Shown: positions 4,485 through 5,899 of the stretch, piece by piece
How positions within the stretch are numbered: position 1 is the stretch's first letter
Layout: every line of letters begins with the position of its first letter
Assembly (NCBI GenBank): GCA_964561705.1
Contig: CAZLQJ010000087.1
Location: 1 to 5,899, forward strand
Source: HGM12587 sp964561705
GTDB taxonomy: Bacteria; Bacillota; Clostridia; Lachnospirales; Lachnospiraceae
DNA: 5,899 bases
Direction of reading: 5' to 3'
The notes under the pieces: generated by a model
The model's input: only the letters and a program-made list of their open reading frames with translations
The model's database searches: none
What the model was told of the DNA's origin: nothing
Translations under genes and position numbers: made by a program

Positions 4485-5899
4485 CTACACATGAAATCTC
4501 TATATCAGTCAATCCATAAAGCCTATATACAATCCTATCAATTTGTTTCAGAATATCTTGTACAACATCATCACATTCATGGAAAGATTTCAACACTTCC
4601 TGCACTTCGTCTACTAATTTTTCAAGGATTTCAATCGTTTCTTCATCCTTAGGTATTGCTATAGGTAATGCCTTGATTTGTGGGGCACCAATTCTATAAA
4701 AACCACCTGCAAGAGACATTGAATTATAAAATGTAGCATAATAGAACGACATGAGGGTACTATTTAATATGGCTGTAATAACTTTCAAATGTGGATTATT
4801 ATAAACAATAGTTGTAGATTTTCCAGCCAAAAATTTGCCATTATCATAAAAGCATTCCAAAACCTTATTCATACCGCCGATAATTATTTTATCACTTTTA
4901 CTCTCATTGTATCTCTTAATCGACATATTCTTAAGATCAGCTGCTTTTACTACAGGATGCATATACTTGTCTTTCAGGTAACGAATATATTCAATCCCAT
5001 AATACGATTTATATTTATCAATTCCACCCGTATTGATAAATTTCATGTAAGAACCGTCTGTTCCCACCTTATCATCACACATAAATTCTTTCACAAGATA
5101 GGCTTCACCAACAGTTGCTGCACCATTTACATCTGCAATCGTATTTAATACAGGAAATTTTGCCATTTTGTCAACAATCTCTAACGCTTCTGTTGATGTA
5201 TTAAAATATCTGTCCCAATTTATATCAGCATAAAATTTATCCGGCGATATGGTATTTTGATTTCCCACCAGTTCCATTTCATCCATAACATCCATCTTTA
5301 CAGTTGTCCTTTTATTACTAATTTCTATACGAAATACAACTGGATATACCGCAGCTTCTTTAAAAACATTTACATTGGAGTAGTCTCGAATCTCAATAAT
5401 TCGGTTTTTGGCCATCTTATTTCTCAACGTTTCTGTATACGGAGCAGATATTAACTTATTCGGTACAATATAAGAAATTGTTTTACTTGCTGCTAACAAA
5501 TCCATTCCCTTTTCAATAAACAAAACAAACAAATCCCAATTACCCTTTGCACACGAATACTTCTTAGTGTATATTTCACGCATTTCAGGCATGCTTCTCG
5601 TCATTTCTTCCGAGTCGACATACGGTGGATTTCCAATTACAATATCAAATCCACCTTTTTCACGGAACACCCTTGCAAAATCCAACTGCCAGAGAACATA
5701 TGGCTTAGAAGCCATACGTTTGCTTTCATGGTATCTTCGAATTTTATCAGAACCACAGCCTTCCAACTGTGACATGATAACCATATCACGCAGGGATTCT
5801 ATTTCATCTTTCAGCTGTTTTTTCTTTTCCGTATTATCGCAATAGAACAGCTCATTCTGTTTGTCAATCAATGCACTGACAATGGCTTCAAAACGTGAA
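4462..5899 (-). CDS. Type IIG / Eco57I-like N6-adenine DNA methyltransferase, 5' end outside window
   Basis: The reading frame is open to the right edge, so the true start lies beyond the window; a TTG at 5871 is internal, because upstream codons give SRFEAIVSAL without a stop. The visible part is about 478 residues. Motif IV of N6-adenine methyltransferases, NPPY, is at 5620-5631, preceded by FDIVIG. This motif contacts the target adenine. Motif I for S-adenosylmethionine is not in the window and should lie upstream. The C-terminal half resembles the TaqI-like target recognition domain: GGMNK (about 4864-4878), AGKSTTIV (about 4804-4827), then GAPQIKALPIAIPK. A charged, helical segment follows the edge (about 5760-5840). 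Such proteins methylate, and often also cut, DNA in restriction-modification; a nuclease domain, if present, would be in the missing N-terminus. Codon use is more AT-rich than in the neighbours, consistent with horizontal transfer. BREX PglX-type methylases also carry NPPY and cannot be fully excluded. Confidence 0.85.
   Translation of the reverse strand, partial: SRFEAIVSALIDKQNELFYCDNTEKKKQLKDEIESLRDMVIMSQLEGCGSDKIRRYHESKRMASKPYVLWQLDFARVFREKGGFDIVIGNPPYVDSEEMTRSMPEMREIYTKKYSCAKGNWDLFVLFIEKGMDLLAASKTISYIVPNKLISAPYTETLRNKMAKNRIIEIRDYSNVNVFKEAAVYPVVFRIEISNKRTTVKMDVMDEMELVGNQNTISPDKFYADINWDRYFNTSTEALEIVDKMAKFPVLNTIADVNGAATVGEAYLVKEFMCDDKVGTDGSYMKFINTGGIDKYKSYYGIEYIRYLKDKYMHPVVKAADLKNMSIKRYNESKSDKIIIGGMNKVLECFYDNGKFLAGKSTTIVYNNPHLKVITAILNSTLMSFYYATFYNSMSLAGGFYRIGAPQIKALPIAIPKDEETIEILEKLVDEVQEVLKSFHECDDVVQDILKQIDRIVYRLYGLTDIEISCVENRKRMV

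Noticed and set aside
5869..5871. TTG as the start codon of the methyltransferase
   Set aside because: The frame stays open to the window edge with a sensible peptide upstream, there is no ribosome binding site at the right distance, and motif I would be missing.

Overview
The window looks like chromosome of a low-to-mid-GC, gut-type Clostridia, most probably a member of the Lachnospiraceae. The reasons are a SleB-type cell wall hydrolase, a Cthe_2159-type surface lipoprotein with a Pro/Glu/Gly tail, a tandem glycine riboswitch ahead of an AGCS symporter, strong AGGAG-like ribosome binding sites and sigma-A-like promoters. The assignment rests on family resemblance recalled from memory, not on a search.

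Layout from left to right. Positions 1-241 are a non-coding leader with a good promoter (TTGACT, 18 bp, TATAAT). It drives a secreted SleB-family hydrolase on the plus strand (242-931). A 38-bp hairpin flanked exactly by two stop codons (932-969) is a bidirectional terminator shared with the convergent lipoprotein gene on the minus strand (970-2529). That gene has its own extended -10 promoter (2559-2567). Next, also on the minus strand, is an AGCS-family Na+:alanine/glycine symporter (2630-3982). Its roughly 300-nt leader holds a sigma-A promoter (4295-4322), two glycine aptamers (about 4101-4271), a possible antiterminator and an intrinsic terminator (4036-4063). The right quarter is the 3' part of a Type IIG / Eco57I-like N6-adenine DNA methyltransferase or restriction-modification enzyme (4462 to beyond 5899, minus strand). 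It is followed by an out-of-frame 29-codon coding-like tail and a GC-rich terminator.

How the parts work together. The riboswitch and symporter form a self-contained unit that senses glycine and probably shuts off amino-acid uptake when glycine is plentiful. The hydrolase and lipoprotein are both cell-envelope proteins and share only a terminator. The restriction-modification gene is an accessory defence gene next to housekeeping functions; the garbled junction at 4395-4487 is the least ordinary part of the window. I see no convincing new multi-gene system. The points most worth a second look are the out-of-frame tail after the restriction-modification gene and the wiring of the glycine riboswitch expression platform.
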